Positions 21,521 to 28,995 of a DNA stretch of 64,000 nt are shown piece by piece. Both the position numbers and the translations under genes were made by a program. The DNA is from Streptomyces sp. CGMCC 4.7035 (GTDB taxonomy: Bacteria; Actinomycetota; Actinomycetes; Streptomycetales; Streptomycetaceae): NCBI RefSeq assembly GCF_031583065.1, contig NZ_CP134053.1, forward strand, positions 7,047,001 through 7,111,000. The letters are read 5' to 3'. How positions within the stretch are numbered: the stretch's first letter is position 1; each line of letters begins with the position of its first letter. The notes under the pieces were generated by a model, which made no database searches, was not told the DNA's origin, and saw only the letters and a list, made by a program, of their open reading frames with translations.

Positions 21521-22648
21521 ATGGCGGACAACGAACAGCCCGGAGCCGAGGTCGAAACGGAAGATGACGAACACGTTCTAGATATCGACGCAGAGGAGGA
21601 AGTCCTCTCCGTCACATACGAGATCACATCATACGGAGCAGATTATCCGGTCGATGGCCTCGTTAAGCGCCTCGATCGAGGCGATGTTCAGATCCCCTCG
21701 TTTAATCCTGCATACACAGAAAGTGACGAAATCCGAGGATTCCAGCGGGGGTTCGTTTGGAATCGACCTCAAATGGATCGATTCATCGAGTCCCTTCTCC
21801 TCGGGCTACCAGTCCCGGGCGTTTTCCTGGTTCGCGAGAAATCCAATGCGCTACTTGTTCTCGACGGACAGCAGCGACTCCGCTCCCTCCAAGCCTATTA
21901 CTCCGGAATTCACGCCGGCCGCGAATATCGCCTAAAATACGCACAGGAGCCGTTCTACGGGAAGACATACGAAGAACTGGACGATGAAGACCGTCGCCGC
22001 CTTGACGACAGCATCATCCATGCGACGGTACTAAGGCAAGAATCTCCTACCGGATCTCAGCAAGCAATCTATTCAATCTTCGAAAGGCTTAATACGGGCG
22101 GCAGCCCCCTACAACCCCAGGAAATTCGAATTGCACTCTTCAATGGACCCTTCCTTCAGCTTCTCGGGGAGCTCAACGAAGATTCTAACTGGCGCGAGCT
22201 GTATGGCCCTCCATCAAAGCGATACAAGGATCATGAGCTGACTCTTCGAGTGTTCGCACTGTTCGAAGAATTCGATTCCTACTTCCGCCCTGTAAAGGGG
22301 TTCCTAAACCAATACCTGGAAAATAATCGAGACCGAACCCCCGAAGATTCAGAAGAGCTTGCCGGGCTATTTCGGGCCGCCTGCCGTCACATCAACGAAG
22401 CAATTGGCGTGCGCGCCTTCAAGCCCGTTAGGGCGCTCAACGCCGCCGTCCTCGACTCGGTGATGGTGGGTGTAATGCAGCGACTTGCATCCGGCGACAT
22501 CACAAGTCATGAGCAACTCAAACAAGCATATGAGGCGCTCATGATAAACAAGGAATACAGGGCTGCCACCACGTACTCGACAGCCGGTGAAGAGTCAGTC
22601 GCCGAACGCATCCAACTGTCCACCGATGCGTTCGCGAGCGTGGCATGA
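21521..22648 (+). CDS. DUF262 (GmrS/ParB-like) protein, cargo defence candidate
   Basis: 375 residues. After an acidic 30-residue leader, the DUF262 core shows RGFVWNRPQMDRFIESLLLG, LLVLDGQQRLRSL (residues about 112-123, the DGQQR catalytic box of ParB/Srx-fold nucleases) and IYSIFERLNTGGSPLQPQEIR. It lacks the usual DUF1524 HNH partner domain found in full GmrSD proteins. GmrSD-type enzymes restrict modified phage DNA. GC content and codon use (many A/T third positions) differ clearly from neighbours, so this is recently acquired cargo. Its stop overlaps the HEPN start as ATGA, so the two proteins are made together. Confidence 0.85.
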   Translation: MADNEQPGAEVETEDDEHVLDIDAEEEVLSVTYEITSYGADYPVDGLVKRLDRGDVQIPSFNPAYTESDEIRGFQRGFVWNRPQMDRFIESLLLGLPVPGVFLVREKSNALLVLDGQQRLRSLQAYYSGIHAGREYRLKYAQEPFYGKTYEELDDEDRRRLDDSIIHATVLRQESPTGSQQAIYSIFERLNTGGSPLQPQEIRIALFNGPFLQLLGELNEDSNWRELYGPPSKRYKDHELTLRVFALFEEFDSYFRPVKGFLNQYLENNRDRTPEDSEELAGLFRAACRHINEAIGVRAFKPVRALNAAVLDSVMVGVMQRLASGDITSHEQLKQAYEALMINKEYRAATTYSTAGEESVAERIQLSTDAFASVA

Positions 22649-23118
22649 CCTCGCGCGGAAGAGCGGAAGTCGCTCGAAGAAAGCAGCGTCTCACATCTCT
22701 GTTTAAAACAATCGACGGGGCAGACCTGAGCGGGGAGTTAATATCTCACTACTCCCGCTACCTCTGCATTCTCACCTCCGGATTCGTAGAGCAATCCGTC
22801 AAAGAACTCGTCACCGAATACTGTCGGAAGCGCTCTTCAGAACCGATCCAACGGCATGTTGGAAGCCAGCTAAAAAAACTACGCAACATCGACTCCGAGA
22901 AGCTGAAACAGCTTATCGAGTCTTTCAGTGTAGAATGGTGGCGCGAAATTTCGGAGAAATATCCGGACCAGCTCGAATCAATCGGCAGTATCGCAACCGT
23001 CAGGAATAACGTTTCCCACGGCGGGGACACTGGCATCACAATGTCAACGATGCTGCAATACTTCAATGACGCATGCATCCTAATGGACAAGCTGTCAGAA
23101 GTCTTCGATCCGGAGTGA
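22645..23118 (+). CDS. HEPN-domain protein, putative RNase partner of the DUF262 protein
   Basis: 157 residues, all-helical, low GC. The HEPN RNase signature Rx4-6H is present as VRNNVSHGG (R120, N121, H125), the RNxxxH form seen in active HEPN toxins. The overall pattern (LISHYSRYLCILTSGFVEQSVKELV, then paired helices, then the RNxxxH helix) resembles the MAE_28990-like/RiboL-PSP HEPN group. It is translationally coupled to the DUF262 gene and followed by a strong terminator, so the two form an isolated bicistron. I infer an abortive-infection or toxin-like RNase controlled by the DUF262 protein. I know of no named system made of exactly this pair. Confidence 0.8.
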   Translation: MTSRGRAEVARRKQRLTSLFKTIDGADLSGELISHYSRYLCILTSGFVEQSVKELVTEYCRKRSSEPIQRHVGSQLKKLRNIDSEKLKQLIESFSVEWWREISEKYPDQLESIGSIATVRNNVSHGGDTGITMSTMLQYFNDACILMDKLSEVFDPE

Positions 23119-23191
23119 TCCTGAATGTCTGTCAACCGCCCCAGGAGACGCTGGCGCACAACACAGATTAGCCCACGTAGAGACCTGAGCT

Positions 23192-23236
23192 GAGACGGGG
23201 CGTGAGCGCCCAGGATGCTCGCGCCCCGTCTCATTT
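23192..23236 (+). terminator. intrinsic terminator of the DUF262-HEPN operon
   Basis: GAGACGGGGCG (23192-23202) pairs with CGCCCCGTCTC (23222-23232), with an inner GAGC/GCTC pairing, followed by ATTTT. This is one of few hairpins here with a T-tract, consistent with foreign cargo. Confidence 0.85.
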
Positions 23237-23246
23237 TCCGTCTCGT
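23226..23246 (+). promoter_or_regulatory. candidate integrase arm-type site, right end
   Basis: CCGTCTC at 23226-23232 and 23238-23244, 12 bp apart, same orientation and spacing as at 6540-6558 near attL. Confidence 0.5.
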
Positions 23247-23362
23247 TCCTAGCCGATCGCGGCCGTCCAGGTTCGTTCATGGAGCCCTCGCGCTCCCTGC
23301 TTACGGACGGATATGAACCCCTCTGAACGAGACCGAATCACGCCCCAACGAGCCCGGACAAA

Positions 23363-23405
23363 CCTGCAAAGCGAGTTACGTGGGTTCGATTCCCGCCACG
23401 GCCTC
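23363..23405 (+). repeat. attR: 43-bp direct repeat of the tRNA-Cys 3' half
   Basis: Identical to 6434-6476. It begins in the anticodon loop and ends one base past the tRNA. The 5' half of a tRNA is absent here, confirming that this is the displaced copy. Confidence 0.93.
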
Positions 23406-23420
23406 CGACACCGGCATCAC

Positions 23421-23446
23421 GGCCGACCACTGGCGGGTGGTCGGCC
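23421..23446 (+). terminator. original tRNA-Cys terminator, displaced by the element
   Basis: GGCCGACCAC (23421-23430) pairs with GTGGTCGGCC (23437-23446). It lies 16 bp after attR, where the chromosomal tRNA terminator would be once the element is excised. Confidence 0.75.
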
Positions 23447-23499
23447 GAGTGTCCGAGTGGAGCTCGTCACAAGTCCCGGTGACCGGCTCCCCGTACGCG

Positions 23500-23612
23500 C
23501 TACCGGGATTCATTCGCAGTGCACCGGCGTTCACGCCGGTGGTGAAGCGAATCTGGACGCGGCGACGCGGAGCGTCGCCGAATCGCTCCAGCGGAGCTGG
23601 ATTCGACTGATC
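23500..23612. repeat. chain of hairpins upstream of tnpB remnant (IS200/IS605-type end candidate)
   Basis: Three consecutive perfect or near-perfect hairpins: CACCGGCG-TTCA-CGCCGGTG (about 23522-23541, itself enclosed by ATTCGC/GCGAAT), GCGACGC-GGA-GCGTCGC, and CGAATC...GATTCG enclosing CTCCAGC-GGA-GCTGGA. Foldback structures near the 5' side of tnpB are expected at the left end of IS200/IS605 elements. Confidence 0.5.
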
Positions 23613-23651
23613 CGTCCCGGGCTGTCAGTGGCTGGTGTTAGCGTCCGGATC

Positions 23652-24580
23652 GTGCAGCTTCGGTATGCCTTCCGACTCGACCCGACACCGGGTCAGCGCA
23701 ACGCGCTGGCCAGGGCGTTCGGGTGCGCGCGGGTGGTGTACAACGACGCGATCACGGCGCGGGAGCGGGCGCGGGCGGCAGGGGAGGCGTTCCCCACCGC
23801 GGCCGTGCTGTCGAGGACGCTGGTCACCGAGGCGAAGAAGACCCGCGAGCGGCACTGGCTGGCTGAGGTGTCGGCGGTGGTGCTGCAGCAGTCACTGCGG
23901 GACGCGGAGAGCGCCTACCGGAACTTCTTCGCCTCCCTGAAGGGAGCCCGCAACGGGGCGCGGGTAGGGGCGCCCCACTTCAAGTCCCGCAAGGACGAAA
24001 GGCAGTCGGTCCGGTTCACCGCGAACGCGCGCTGGAAGATCACCGAGGCCGGGAGGCTGCTGCTGCCGAAGATCGGCGAGGTGAAAGTGCGCTGGTCGCG
24101 GGCTCTTCCCTCGATCCCCTCCAGCGTCACGGTCATCAAGGACGCGGCCGGGCGATACTTCGCCTCCTTCGTCATCGACACCGACCCCGAGCAGGACCGG
24201 ACCCGCTTCAGCGAGCCGGACCCCGACAGTGCCCTCGGCATCGACCTGGGCCTGACCCACTTCGCCGTCCTGTCCGACGGCACGAAGATCGACTCCCCGC
24301 GGTTCCTGCGCCGGGCCGAGAAGAAACTGAAGAAGGCCCAGCGGGAATTGTCCCGCAAGCAGAAGGGATCGAAGAACCGTGAGAAGGCCCGCCTGAAGGT
24401 CGCCCGCGCCCACGCGCAGGTAGCTGACGCGCACCGCGAGTTCCACCACCAGCTCTCCACCCGGCTGATCCGCGAGAATCAAGCGGTCGCGGTGGAGGAC
24501 CTGGCGGTCTGCGGACTGGCGCGCACCCGGCTGGCCAAGAGCGTGCATGATGCGGGCTGGTCCCGGTTCGTGGGCATGTC
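23652..24580 (+). pseudogene. truncated TnpB (IS200/IS605-family RNA-guided nuclease)
   Basis: The translation is a good TnpB for about 310 residues: VQLRYAFRLDPTPGQRNALARAFGCARVVYN at the N-terminus, the first RuvC Asp in GIDLGLTHFAVLSDG, the coiled region EKKLKKAQRELSRKQKGS, and the Glu in VAVEDLAVCGLA. It then breaks after DAGWSRFVGM at about 24580. The zinc finger (two CxxC pairs) and the third RuvC Asp are missing, and the omega-RNA that normally overlaps the 3' end is lost too. The frame runs on for hundreds of codons only as antisense of the SUKH-4 gene. No TnpA is seen. It is a dead remnant adjacent to attR. Confidence 0.85.
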
Positions 24581-24605
24581 TGCCTCCTTCAGGAGGGAGA
24601 GCAAG

Positions 24606-25772
24606 TCAAGCGTACAGCCCCCCGCCCGCCTGGTCCTCGAAGGCCTCCGGCCAGTAGCGCCAGCCGTCGTCCTGCCCCGTCCTCGGGGTGGGGTCGCAGG
24701 CGATGGGGTCGACCATGGCGAGCGTCTCGGCCATCGTGGCGGCCAGCTGCTCGTACACGTCCGTCAGGTCGTGCTCCTGGTCGAGCGACTTCTCGCGGTG
24801 CACCAGCCAGACCGTGAACGCCAGGGTGGAGATGTCCGCGTTGAGCGGGCGCAGGATCGCGTCGGGCTCGCTCCAGCACAGGATCGCTCCCGTGGCGCCG
24901 TCGACGACCAGGCTGGTGTCCTCCAGCAGGTGGCCGAGGCGTATGAGACGGTCCGCCCCTTCGGGGAGTTCGTCCGCCGTGAACACGTCCTCGTCCGCGT
25001 AGTACTCGGTCAGCGTCGGCAGCGGCACGTCCGTGTCCAGTTCGTACCAGTAGCCGTTCTCCGGGAGGCCCACCTCGCTCAGGAAGCGGCGGGTCGGCCC
25101 GTGGGTGAGCGTGCCGGGGAAGTCGACGTCCTCGAAGCGCACGATCGCGGCGGAGCCGAACGCCTCGTCCAGCAGCCGCGGCGGCAGGTCGAGCGCGAGG
25201 CCGGCGCCGGGGCGTGCGATCCGGGCCAGGGGGCGGATCAGCGCGGCCATCCGCCAGTACGGCGCCAGGTCCTCCCCGGCGTCCGCCGCGAACACCGACG
25301 CCAGCAGCTCCGACGCCGCCGTCACCGCCTTCGGGCCGTATGCCGGATGCGCGAAGCGGCCGCGGGACGCGGTCAGTTCGTCCGTCGCCGCCGCGAACCG
25401 CAGCAGCGCGCCCAGGGAGGGGGCCAGCGGCGAGAGGTCCATCAGGCCCGGGTGGCGCGGGTGGACGTACGTCGTGAAGACCTCGCCCGTGGCGCCGTTC
25501 AGCACGAGGGACTCCAGGTCGCGGTCGAAGGAGCGCAGCGCCCCTATGACCAACTGGTCGCGCAGCTCCTCGGCGAGCTTCTCCGCGTCGTCGACCAGCT
25601 CGGCGATCCGCCGCAGCCCGGACCGCCCCCGCAGTGCCCCGAACCCCAACAGGGCGCTGTCGGACGGCAGTCCGGGTCCCGTCAGCAGGCGCCGCGTCTC
25701 CGCGTGCGTCACGAATGGATCCAAATCCGTCTCGGTCAACGTGATCACGCCACCGGTCTCGGTCATGCCCAT
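24606..25772 (-). CDS. SUKH-4 family immunity-like protein, internally duplicated
   Basis: 388 residues from ATG 25772, with GGGGGA upstream (ATG 25766 also possible). Two halves are related: FVTHAETRRLLTGPGLPSD near residue 15 and LTHGPTRRFLSEVGLPENGYW around 210, each the start of a SUKH-4 domain (PTRRFL..GLP, then a hydrophobic strand region and DELPEGADRLIRLGHLLEDTSLVVDGATGAILCW). SUKH proteins are immunity factors for polymorphic or nuclease toxins, and streptomycetes carry many orphans. No toxin gene is adjacent. Its 3' end is 26 bp from the broken end of the TnpB remnant, so the IS insertion may have cut the ancestral downstream region. Confidence 0.78.
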   Translation of the reverse strand: MGMTETGGVITLTETDLDPFVTHAETRRLLTGPGLPSDSALLGFGALRGRSGLRRIAELVDDAEKLAEELRDQLVIGALRSFDRDLESLVLNGATGEVFTTYVHPRHPGLMDLSPLAPSLGALLRFAAATDELTASRGRFAHPAYGPKAVTAASELLASVFAADAGEDLAPYWRMAALIRPLARIARPGAGLALDLPPRLLDEAFGSAAIVRFEDVDFPGTLTHGPTRRFLSEVGLPENGYWYELDTDVPLPTLTEYYADEDVFTADELPEGADRLIRLGHLLEDTSLVVDGATGAILCWSEPDAILRPLNADISTLAFTVWLVHREKSLDQEHDLTDVYEQLAATMAETLAMVDPIACDPTPRTGQDDGWRYWPEAFEDQAGGGLYA

Positions 25773-25966
25773 TGCTTCCCCCGTGTACTTCATCCCCAGA
25801 GCGCCCCGGAGCAGGTGACCCCCTGCCGCCGAGCGGCTCTCCCCAACGCCAAGAACCTTACGCCGCGCCACTGACAACGCCCGAAAAGCGTGGCCCCGAC
25901 GCGCCCACGCCCCGGAAATCCCGCGTCCTGCCCCGGCCGCGTCCGCCGCTCCACGCTCCCGGGTCC

Positions 25967-26494
25967 TCATCCCACCCGCGCCCGCTCCCGCCCGGCCAGG
26001 ATCGCGTCCACCGTTTCCTCAACCGTCAGCTCGGAGGTCTCCAGCCACAGCCCGATCCGCGGGGTCCCGTCCCGCAGCGCCCCGTCCAGGTCCCCGACCG
26101 TCCACGTCCCGTACCCGGTCTTCGCCCGCCCGGCCTCGCGCCCCGCGACAGCCTCGGGCCGCGGAGCGAGGACGACGACGTGCAGGGGGCGGGCGCGGAC
26201 GAGACCGACGTACTCCGCGAGGTCCGGGCCCAGCACCACATCCTGCGCGACCGCCGCGAATCCGGCGTGGGCGTAAGCGTCCGCCGTAGCCGCCGACAGC
26301 CGGTACCGCAGCCGGAGTTGGGCCGACGCCTCACCGCCCGCCCCGGGCTCGTACTCCTCGCGGCCGGAGACGATCATCCGCCGGAAGACGTCACCGCGGA
26401 CGTGCGCCGCCCGCGGCAGGCGCTCCGCCAGTGCCTGGGCGACCGTCGACTTGCCGGCGGCCATCACGCCGGTGATCAGGACGACCCCCCGCAT
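25967..26494 (-). CDS. P-loop kinase-like ATPase
   Basis: 175 residues. Walker A GVMAAGKST (about residues 9-17) sits at the extreme N-terminus, then RGDVFRRMIV, DVVLGPDLAEYV and the basic lid-like region RPEAVAGREAGRAKTGYGTW, the layout of small nucleoside/antibiotic kinases (chloramphenicol phosphotransferase or shikimate-kinase type). The substrate is unknown. It is separate from the SUKH gene on the same strand. Confidence 0.8.
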   Translation of the reverse strand: MRGVVLITGVMAAGKSTVAQALAERLPRAAHVRGDVFRRMIVSGREEYEPGAGGEASAQLRLRYRLSAATADAYAHAGFAAVAQDVVLGPDLAEYVGLVRARPLHVVVLAPRPEAVAGREAGRAKTGYGTWTVGDLDGALRDGTPRIGLWLETSELTVEETVDAILAGRERARVG

Positions 26495-26554
26495 GACGCC
26501 CCTCCTGCCCGACGGCCCTCCTGTTGCCCGAGCTCCCGCCCACCGGCCCCCGCA

Positions 26555-26689
26555 CTACGTGAAGTACACACCGCCCAGCACGACCACGACCGCGGCCAGT
26601 ACGAAGGCCAGGATCCACACCAGCAACTTGCCGACGCTGGGCGGCGGTTCGTAACGGGGCTCCTCGGGGGTCGGGGCGTTCTCGCTCAC
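26555..26689 (-). CDS. 44-residue single-pass membrane protein of the xdh operon
   Basis: Starts at GTG 26689, overlapping the large-subunit stop as GTGA. The first ~22 residues are polar and Pro-rich (SENAPTPEEPRYEPPPSVG); the rest is one transmembrane helix (KLLVWILAFVLAAVVVVLGG). Such a tiny tail-anchored protein could dock the dehydrogenase at the membrane. It is coupled to the operon, so I regard it as real although it is too short for most gene finders. Confidence 0.7.
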   Translation of the reverse strand: MSENAPTPEEPRYEPPPSVGKLLVWILAFVLAAVVVVLGGVYFT

Positions 26690-28995
26690 TGTGTCGTCAC
26701 CACCGCCGCCTGCGGACGGATCGGCAGGCGGTTGACCGGACGGCCCGTCGCCGCGCGCACCGCGGAGGCGATCGCCGCCGGGGACGTCACCACGGGCACC
26801 GCGCTGACCGCCTTCGCTCCGAAGGGCGCGACCACGTCCCGCTCCTCGACCAGCTTGACGATCTTGATGTCGGGGGCGTCCAGGGCCGTGGGCAGGGAGT
26901 AGCCCGTCAGGTCGGGGTGGCGGACCAGGCCGCGCGCCGTGCGCAGGTTCTCCGTGAGCGCGATACCCACGCCCTGGGTGACGCCCGCCTCCACGCGCGC
27001 GGCAAGCTGTGCCGGGTTCAGCACCCGGCCGACGTCCTGGGCCAGCGCCAGTTCCACGACCCGTACCGAGCCGATCTCGATGTCCACGTCCACCACCGCG
27101 CGGATCGCGCAGAACGCGAGCCCCACGAAGGCGTCGCCCTGGCCCGTCTCGTCCAGCGGCTCCGTCGGGTGCGGGCGGCACTGGGCCGTGGCCCACAGTT
27201 CCTTGCCGTCCATCGCCTCGGTGACCGTGGTGGACAGCACACCGTCGTAGGAGGTGATCTTGCCGTCGGTGATCTGGAGCAGCTCGGTGGACATACCGAA
27301 CTTGTGCGCGAGGGGTTGCAGCAGTTGCGTGCGGACCATTTTGGCGGCACGTTCCACCGCGCCGCCCGACACCCAGGTGTGGCGGCCCCGGCTGCCCGCG
27401 CCGGCCGGCGGCTGGTCGGTGTCGACGGGTGCCACGTGCACCTCGTCGATGCCGAGCGTCTCCTGGACGATCTGCCGGGCCAGCGTGGTGAAGCCCTGGC
27501 CGGTCTCGACGGCCGCGCACAGGACCGTCGCCACGCCGTCCTGGACCTTCACGGTGGCCGTGGAGACCTCGTCCGCGCCCTCCGCGCCCAGCATGTGGAC
27601 CATGCCGAGGCCGTAGCCGACACCGCGGCGCACGGCACCCGGTTCGCCGGCGCCCTCGGGGCCGCCGGGCAGCAGCCACTCGTCCTCGGGGGTGTCCTTG
27701 GGGAGCGCGGGCAGCGGATGGTCCCGTACGGCCTGGAGCAGTTCGGCGACCGGCGCGGGGCAGGTCACCGTCTGGCCCGTGGGCAGGATGTCGCCCGTCG
27801 CCATCACATTGCGCAGCCGCAGCTCCGCCGGGTCGAGGCCGAGTTTCTTGGCGAGCTTGTCCATCTGGGCCTCGTACGCCGCGCACACCTGCATCGCGCC
27901 CTCGCCTCGCACATGGCCCGACGGCGGGTTGTTGGTGCGCACGGCCCAGCCCTCGATGAAGGCGTTCGGGACGACGTAGGGGCCGCAGGCGAAGGAGACG
28001 GCAGCGGCCAGGGCCTCCGCGGAAGTGTCCGCGTACGCGCCCGCGTCCAGCAGGATCTGCGCCTCGACCTTCACCAGGTTGCCCTCGGCGTCCGCGTGGT
28101 GGCGGTAGCGCAGGAGGGTGGGGTGGCGGTGCACATGCCCCAGGAAGGACTCTTCGCGCGTCGCGGTCAGTTTGACCGGGCACGCGGTCTTCAGGGCGAG
28201 CAGCCCGAGCGGGATCTGGAAGCCCTGGTCCTCGCGGTCGGCGGTGGCGCCGGGCACCCCGGTGACGACGACCTTCACGCGCTCGGGTTCGAGGCCGTAG
28301 ACGGCGGCGGCCCGGTCGCGGTCGGTGTGCGGGTCGGTGGAGGCGACGTACAGCTCGACCCCGCCGTCGGGCCGGGGCACGGCGAGCCCTGCCTCCGCGC
28401 CGATCGGGGCGGGGTCCTGGCGGCCGATGCGGTACAGGCCCTCGACGACTACCTCGCCGGCCGCGTCCGGGTCGCCGTGGCGCAGCGGGATGTGGCGGAT
28501 CAGGTTGCCGTCGGGGTGCAGCGGTTCGGCCTCGAAGGCCTGTTCCGGGTCGGTCACGGGGTCGAGTACTTCGTACTCGACGATGACGGCGGCGGCGGCC
28601 ATGCGCGCGGTGTCGGGGTGGTCGGCGGCGACGGCCGCGATGGGCTCCCCGTGGTGGCGCACGACCTCGGAGGCGAACACCGGGCGGTCGGCCGTGCCGC
28701 GGCCGAGGAGGGCGTCGGCGGGCACGTCCTCGTGGGTGACGACGGCCCGCACGCCGGGCATCTCGCGCGCGTGGCTGGTGTCGATCGACAGGATGCGCGC
28801 GTGCGGGTGCGGCGAGCGCAGCACGGCGGCCCACAGCAGGCCCTCGGCCCACAGGTCGGCCGCGTACGGGAAGGTTCCCTCGGTCTTGGCGCGGGCGTCG
28901 GTGGACGGCAGGGAGGCGCCCAGGCCGTGCGGCAGCGGCTCGGGGGCGTCGGGTGCGGCCGCCGCTGTGGTCTCGGTGGCGGCTTCGTTGCTCAC
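26686..28995 (-). CDS. xanthine dehydrogenase family, molybdopterin-binding subunit
   Basis: 769 residues, GTG 28995 overlapping the upstream stop as GTGA. It is the Mo-Pterin large subunit: an N-terminal hammerhead domain (about 25-130, GTFPYAADLW...LRSPHPHARILSIDTS), then the cofactor-binding domains with GQGFTTLARQIVQETLG, RGRHTWVSGGAVERAA and PFGAKAVSAVPVVTSPAAIASAVRAATGR. The catalytic Glu near the C-terminus is not certain by eye, so the substrate (hypoxanthine/xanthine or an aldehyde) is undecided. Gene order FAD subunit, Fe-S subunit, large subunit is the usual one. Confidence 0.9.
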   Translation of the reverse strand: MSNEAATETTAAAAPDAPEPLPHGLGASLPSTDARAKTEGTFPYAADLWAEGLLWAAVLRSPHPHARILSIDTSHAREMPGVRAVVTHEDVPADALLGRGTADRPVFASEVVRHHGEPIAAVAADHPDTARMAAAAVIVEYEVLDPVTDPEQAFEAEPLHPDGNLIRHIPLRHGDPDAAGEVVVEGLYRIGRQDPAPIGAEAGLAVPRPDGGVELYVASTDPHTDRDRAAAVYGLEPERVKVVVTGVPGATADREDQGFQIPLGLLALKTACPVKLTATREESFLGHVHRHPTLLRYRHHADAEGNLVKVEAQILLDAGAYADTSAEALAAAVSFACGPYVVPNAFIEGWAVRTNNPPSGHVRGEGAMQVCAAYEAQMDKLAKKLGLDPAELRLRNVMATGDILPTGQTVTCPAPVAELLQAVRDHPLPALPKDTPEDEWLLPGGPEGAGEPGAVRRGVGYGLGMVHMLGAEGADEVSTATVKVQDGVATVLCAAVETGQGFTTLARQIVQETLGIDEVHVAPVDTDQPPAGAGSRGRHTWVSGGAVERAAKMVRTQLLQPLAHKFGMSTELLQITDGKITSYDGVLSTTVTEAMDGKELWATAQCRPHPTEPLDETGQGDAFVGLAFCAIRAVVDVDIEIGSVRVVELALAQDVGRVLNPAQLAARVEAGVTQGVGIALTENLRTARGLVRHPDLTGYSLPTALDAPDIKIVKLVEERDVVAPFGAKAVSAVPVVTSPAAIASAVRAATGRPVNRLPIRPQAAVVTTQ

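Larger units (their letters stand above)
23119..23362. other. element right-end DNA: terminator and arm sites
   Basis: No gene between the HEPN stop and attR. It contains the terminator 23192-23236 and paired CCGTCTC heptamers at 23226 and 23238; nothing else was recognised. Confidence 0.6.
6434..23405. mobile_element. actinomycete integrative and conjugative element (AICE), ~16.9 kb
   Basis: Bounded by a perfect 43-bp repeat of the tRNA-Cys 3' half. It contains a tyrosine integrase and excisionase, a prim-pol and DUF3987 replication pair, Spd-like small membrane proteins, an FtsK/TraB-like DNA translocase and the AICE regulatory set (XRE activator, Nudix, HD phosphohydrolase, GntR). One copy of the repeat plus the element measures 16,929 bp. 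No relaxase or type IV secretion genes are seen, as expected for AICEs, which transfer double-stranded DNA through TraB alone. Genes 6633-18494 run leftward, the pra-nud and cargo genes rightward, and gntR-mdp leftward. Confidence 0.93.

Noticed and set aside
23652..24580. Nuclease-dead TnpB-like regulator (TldR)
   Set aside because: The two visible RuvC acidic residues are intact and the C-terminus is deleted, which fits decay rather than domestication.
23313..25874. An 853-codon rightward frame joining TnpB and further sequence
   Set aside because: The TnpB homology stops at about 24580; the rest is antisense of the SUKH-4 gene and shows shadow composition.
26555..28852. A 765-codon leftward frame across the xdh large-subunit gene
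   Set aside because: Arg/Gly-rich shadow; only its last 44 codons, after an independent GTG start, are a plausible small membrane protein.
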